The notes beneath the pieces were generated by a model that was not told the origin of the DNA, made no database searches, and saw nothing but the letters and a program-made list of their open reading frames with translations. Below are positions 43,631 through 43,959 of a stretch of 43,959 nt of DNA, piece after piece. Numbering within the stretch: the stretch's first letter is position 1; each line of letters starts with the position of its first letter. The position numbers and the translations under genes are program-made. This DNA is from Phocaeicola coprocola DSM 17136 (GTDB lineage: Bacteria > Bacteroidota > Bacteroidia > Bacteroidales > Bacteroidaceae): contig NZ_DS981452.1 of assembly GCF_000154845.1 (NCBI RefSeq), positions 10,516-54,474 of the forward strand. The letters run 5' to 3'.

Positions 43631-43959
43631 TACTGTCCCGTAAAAGTGGATAAATAGTTCTTTGAAATAACTGAAATATAGCTTATTATACTCTATTTGT
43701 AAAGCGCGACGATTTGAAATTGTACCTTTGAAACCAAATCAAATGGCTTCAAATGAATCAAGACAAATATGTTTTCGCTCAATTGGTAGAGTTTTTGAAC
43801 AACAATAAATTCAGAAGAATCGTGGACAAATACGATGGAAATCGTTACGTCAAACATTTCACTTGCTGGAACCAGCTTCTTGCTATGATGTTCGGACAGC
43901 TAAGCAATCGTGAGAGCCTACGCGACCTGATTGTTGCATTGGAAGCACATCAAGCCAAG
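43631..43959 (+). mobile_element. second IS4-family element inserted into the truncated IS, right end outside window
   Basis: It begins near TACTGTCCCGTAAAAGTGGA, at the exact point where the older IS sequence stops, so it was inserted there or joined by deletion. It contains the transposase start at 43753. The rest is beyond the window. Confidence 0.75.
43753..43959 (+). CDS. IS4-family transposase (DUF4372 N-terminal domain), partial
   Basis: The first 69 residues are present: MNQDKYVFAQLVEFLNNNKF, then a conserved segment VKHFTCWNQLLAMMFGQLSN and RESLRDLIVALEAHQAK at the window end. This is the DUF4372 domain found at the N-terminus of a common group of Bacteroidales IS4 transposases. The catalytic DDE part lies outside the window, so activity cannot be judged. 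Confidence 0.9.
   Translation, partial: MNQDKYVFAQLVEFLNNNKFRRIVDKYDGNRYVKHFTCWNQLLAMMFGQLSNRESLRDLIVALEAHQAK

Noticed and set aside
1..43959. tRNA, rRNA, riboswitch or replication origin
   Set aside because: No cloverleaf, rRNA segment, conserved riboswitch core or iteron cluster was recognised on either strand by reading.

Overview
The window is a piece of a Bacteroidales genome (Bacteroides/Phocaeicola-like; species not assignable from sequence alone). Evidence: two SusC/SusD-type loci, Bacteroidota promoters (-7 box TAnnTTTG, in one case with a -33 TTTG 20 bp upstream), weak ribosome binding sites, a sodium-pump methylmalonyl-CoA decarboxylase operon of the succinate-to-propionate pathway, and several Bacteroides-type insertion sequences. 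There are no tRNA or rRNA genes and no CRISPR array.

Layout. (1) 1-1.3 kb: a decayed IS1380-family element. (2) 1.4-5.5 kb: four co-directional genes of unknown function (a lipoprotein, a secreted protein, two membrane proteins). (3) 5.6-7.1 kb: an IS110-family element whose recombinase is split by a -1 frameshift in an A9 run, followed by a highly structured noncoding end. (4) 7.1-12.5 kb: a glycan locus (SusD-like, surface glycan-binding protein, GH3 glucosidase) whose SusC seems reduced to its last codons next to the IS110 element. (5) 12.5-13.7 kb: a secreted protein of unknown function. (6) 14.2-21.6 kb: a metzincin metalloprotease with a SusC/SusD pair, probably a protein or peptide uptake locus. 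(7) 21.8-33.4 kb: core housekeeping genes, namely a CDF metal transporter, the mce-mmdA-oadG-mmdC-mmdB operon (transcribed leftward), an aldo/keto reductase and acetyltransferase, then a rightward cluster (nitroreductase, small membrane protein, DUF2520 protein, KdsC-like phosphatase, Maf protein, GNAT).

(8) 33.4-43.96 kb: an AT-rich accessory island. It holds a dead histidine-kinase copy, an IS4-superfamily element, and a compact leftward system flanked by inverted copies of that IS. The system contains tiny membrane proteins (two of them a tandem duplication), a DUF3267-like membrane metalloprotease, a second membrane protein that looks like a protease lacking its HExxH, an ABC permease and ATPase, an S41 peptidase without signal peptide, and more tiny membrane proteins. 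A sensor histidine kinase is divergent from it. Two promoters in the system share an operator of three GTTAT-type repeats with an 11-bp period, each exactly 22 bp upstream of a TACYTTTG -7 box. That geometry fits activation by an OmpR-type response regulator. The expected regulator gene directly after the kinase seems to be cut off after six codons by the right-hand IS copy.

The best candidate for an undescribed system is this peptide/ABC/protease/kinase cluster. I infer a two-component-controlled small-peptide or envelope-defence system; no single gene proves its function. The other notable points are the decapitated glycan locus, the frameshifted IS110 with a possible bridge-RNA-like end, and a lamin-tail domain fused to the OadG-type subunit.
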